Source of the DNA: Mya arenaria
Lineage: Eukaryota > Mollusca > Bivalvia > Myida > Myidae
Direction of reading: 5' to 3'
DNA length: 64,000 bases
NCBI RefSeq assembly: GCF_026914265.1
Contig: NC_069127.1
Span: 20,763,045 to 20,827,044, forward strand
Shown: positions 62,001 through 64,000 of the stretch, piece by piece
Layout of the letters: each line of letters starts with the position of its first letter
How positions within the stretch are numbered: the stretch's first letter is position 1
The notes under the pieces: generated by a model
Told to the model about the DNA's origin: nothing
Databases searched by the model: none
The model's input: the letters and a program-made list of their open reading frames with translations, nothing else
Translations under genes and position numbers: made by a program

Positions 62001-62017
62001 TAGCACAAAATCACATT

Positions 62018-62135
62018 TTATTTGTCATACGTGCCAGTCGCTGTCGTTCCAAGCCACGGGGTAGAACACATGGCTCTCCCGGTTTTCTTCTTTGCGGAAC
62101 TCTGTTTAACCTCGTTCAATAAGATATATCCGTAT
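62018..62135 (-). CDS. Terminal exon of an unidentified minus-strand gene
   Basis: Acceptor CATTTCAG, then one base and 38 codons: YGYILLNEVKQSSAKKKTGR, then AMCSTPWLGTTATGTYDK and TAA. The other two frames stop quickly. An AATAAA overlaps the stop (62017-62022). Lys/Thr-rich; no family recognised. Upstream exons probably lie beyond 62.2 kb or outside the window. Confidence 0.45.
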
Positions 62136-62189
62136 CTGAAATGGATCGTATAATTCACATGCAGAAAATGTTGCAATTTTTCAGATTCA

Positions 62190-62620
62190 TCTTTAATGCT
62201 CTAAGATGTCGTCAAAACAGGCAAAGGGAGGTCGCTTCGGAAATAAGTTGTTGCATCTGAAGTGTTTTCATTTCACCTTTCTCATCTTCCCGTTTTACAT
62301 AAACTACAGGAATAATGGAATCTGGTTGATCTTCAATGTAATAAACATGCTCTCTCCAGACGTTTTAGCAAAATTTATCTAAACCAAGATTTTGTTTACT
62401 TGAATAGTCTTGAATAGTAGGTGATCTCCATTATGTTCAACAATTAATGGCCTCTTGGACTAACACGGTGTCATAGCATGGACTTTCGTCTGGGAATAGG
62501 ATAGCTCCTCAGGATTAGTTTATTTTTTCTTCAACACCAACCTGAGTGGTTCATGTGGAGGTGAGCCTGACAATAAACAACATGCCTTCTCCCATATTTA
62601 GAACAGAGAGTGAAGCTTTG
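62190..62620 (-). pseudogene. Coding-like but interrupted stretch
   Basis: Minus strand reads SGSPPHEPLRLVLKKK and RPLIVEHNGDHLLFKTIQVN, then in another frame WREHVYYIEDQPDSIIPVVY, VKREDEKGEMKTLQMQQLIS. Stops and a frame change separate the parts. Probably a decayed gene or transposon ORF; family not recognised. Confidence 0.35.
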
Positions 62621-62691
62621 AACCTAGGCTAAAAATGATTTATACACAGAGAGTAACTATAAAATGCCACTTAATAGCCACAAGACTTTAA

Positions 62692-63045
62692 AGCTGCACT
62701 CTCACAATTTGAACGTATTGACATTTTTTTTTTAATTCTTGCATTGGAACGAGCCAATTTAAGCGAAAATCCATGGACACCAGTTATATAAGACTGCTGA
62801 CAAAAAAAAGATCGCAGATTTTTATATTGCAGTTTAAAAATTGATATTTTATTCATTTTTCTTAAACCGTTAGTAACGGTTTACACCATAAAACATTACT
62901 TTTCGAGCAGAAATATGAATAACTACGATATGATTTTTGTCAACAATCTTATATCATTGGTTTGCAGATATTCACGCAAATATTTGCCCTTTCCAAGACA
63001 AAAAATAAAAAGTTGTAAAAATGATATATCTGTGAGAGTGCAGCC
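62692..63045. mobile_element. MITE-like element with 14-bp inverted ends
   Basis: Left AGCTGCACTCTCACA and right TGTGAGAGTGCAGC are inverted; about 350 bp, AT-rich, with an internal AACCGTTAGTAACGGTTT palindrome. No ORF. Confidence 0.7.
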
Positions 63046-63337
63046 ATAAAAGTTTAAGTGGGGTAAACACACGATAAAAACATTTCAGGTCATTTACAGG
63101 TGCTGTCAGACTTAAACACATTTTTTACAGGTATGTCATTTGAAGTAGTGTGTGGTAAATGTATACTATACCCTTAATCAGGTCAATTCTAAAATATAAT
63201 TTTATACATTTAAATTATGAATAATGTTTGGTACAAGAAAACACGTATTTAAACCATAATTGTGCATATATGGCATATTTAAATAATACAACCCAAAATT
63301 CTTTAACATTAACACATGTTGATATGCATTTTCTTAC

Positions 63338-63480
63338 CAATAATACAGACATCAGCCTTAATGAGCCAGTTTGTGAAATCGAAGACCTCCTTGCAGGTCA
63401 TTTCTGGTCTCCGTCCAGTCCTTTTTATCGGTTGACGCAAAAATAGTGTGTTATTTTGCTTCACCCGATGCAGAGGTGAT
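63338..63480 (-). CDS. Candidate minus-strand exon (weak)
   Basis: Open frame ending at a strong donor (ATTATTG|GTAAGA): RTGRRPEMTCKEVFDFTNWL, IKADVCII. The acceptor is unclear. It could belong to the gene ending at 62018. Confidence 0.2.
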
Positions 63481-64000
63481 TAGATCGCTTAGAGTTGAGT
63501 TGTCTGTTCTTAGTTTCCACAATTAAAATCGTTTTACTGCAGATGATATGTTGAAAATGAGAACGACCTCCGCTTCTTTGAGGCCGCCATTTAGAAATCA
63601 ATTATTTCAAAAACTGCAATCTACTGTAGCAAAGGAACAAACAGTAGGTTTGTATATGAGCATACATCAATTTCAATATATTTTTTCGATTTCTATTTTA
63701 CATTTTTTATTCTTTTTCTTCATTCTTTTTTTAATTTTCAAAATAATTTGGCGGGGGATCCGACCACCAATTTATTAATAAAACGCATCAAGAGAAAAAG
63801 CTGTTAACGTGTTCAAGAAGGCCTGCACCTCATTTTGGTAAACTGTGGATACACTCTCAGAATAAGTCGTCATTACAAGCAGTTGTCTCGAAAGGACATA
63901 AGCTTCAATGTTCAACTTCACTGAGCGGTTTTTGGTTCGCGAGATTGGCTACCCATCACTAACATACTCTAGATATAGGTGAACGGATTGTTATATGTTA

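Overview
This is eukaryotic, AT-rich, intron-rich genomic DNA. The coding signal consists of short exons (often 114-132 nt) with GT...AG borders, mostly phase 1-1, separated by repeat-filled introns. The repeat types (AGGTCA-rich elements opening TTATGCCCC, DIRS-like and LINE remnants) and the receptor families (EGF, TSP1, Ly6/uPAR, GIMAP-like GTPases) fit a bivalve mollusc. The species cannot be fixed from sequence alone. No bacterial operon, rRNA, tRNA or CRISPR was seen.

Layout. (1) 14-10627, + strand: the 3' part of a large membrane protein gene with 23 exons. It has about 18 EGF-type repeats, a SEA-like module, one transmembrane helix and a short tyrosine-containing tail. (2) 11.5-24.5 kb, mainly - strand: a second membrane receptor with a TSP1 exon at 24398-24523, two duplicated Ser/Thr-rich stalk exons, a transmembrane exon and a tail with NPLY and several Tyr-x-x-hydrophobic motifs (stop at 19329). 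A decayed copy of its tail lies at 11.58-11.86 kb. A decayed copy of the EGF gene's transmembrane exon lies at 17.64-17.87 kb. A convergent receptor pair therefore seems to have been duplicated, with a different partner lost in each copy. Possible TIR-like debris lies at 12.8-13.8 kb. (3) 24.6-40 kb: mostly noncoding, with a dead DIRS-like retroelement (28.3-30 kb), an unrecognised coding-looking ORF (32549-32833, -), a compound trinucleotide microsatellite and a 2.5 kb tandem duplication of an AGGTCA-rich element. (4) 40.9-51.3 kb, - strand: two tandem paralogous genes that each join a TSP1 exon to a two-exon Ly6/uPAR (LU) domain with a hydrophobic C-terminus, plus a broken third TSP1 exon. 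A frameshifted GIMAP-like GTPase sits between them on the + strand. (5) 51.4-64 kb: an element with perfect 135-bp inverted repeats, a LINE RT fragment, a second broken GIMAP-like GTPase (58.69 kb), palindromic MITE-like repeats and the last exon of another - strand gene (62018-62135).

Taken together, the window looks like a rapidly turning-over cluster of cell-surface and immune-type genes in which intact and decaying duplicates are interleaved. Exon calls rest on reading frames, splice sites, phase agreement and domain signatures read by eye. No alignment or transcript data were available.
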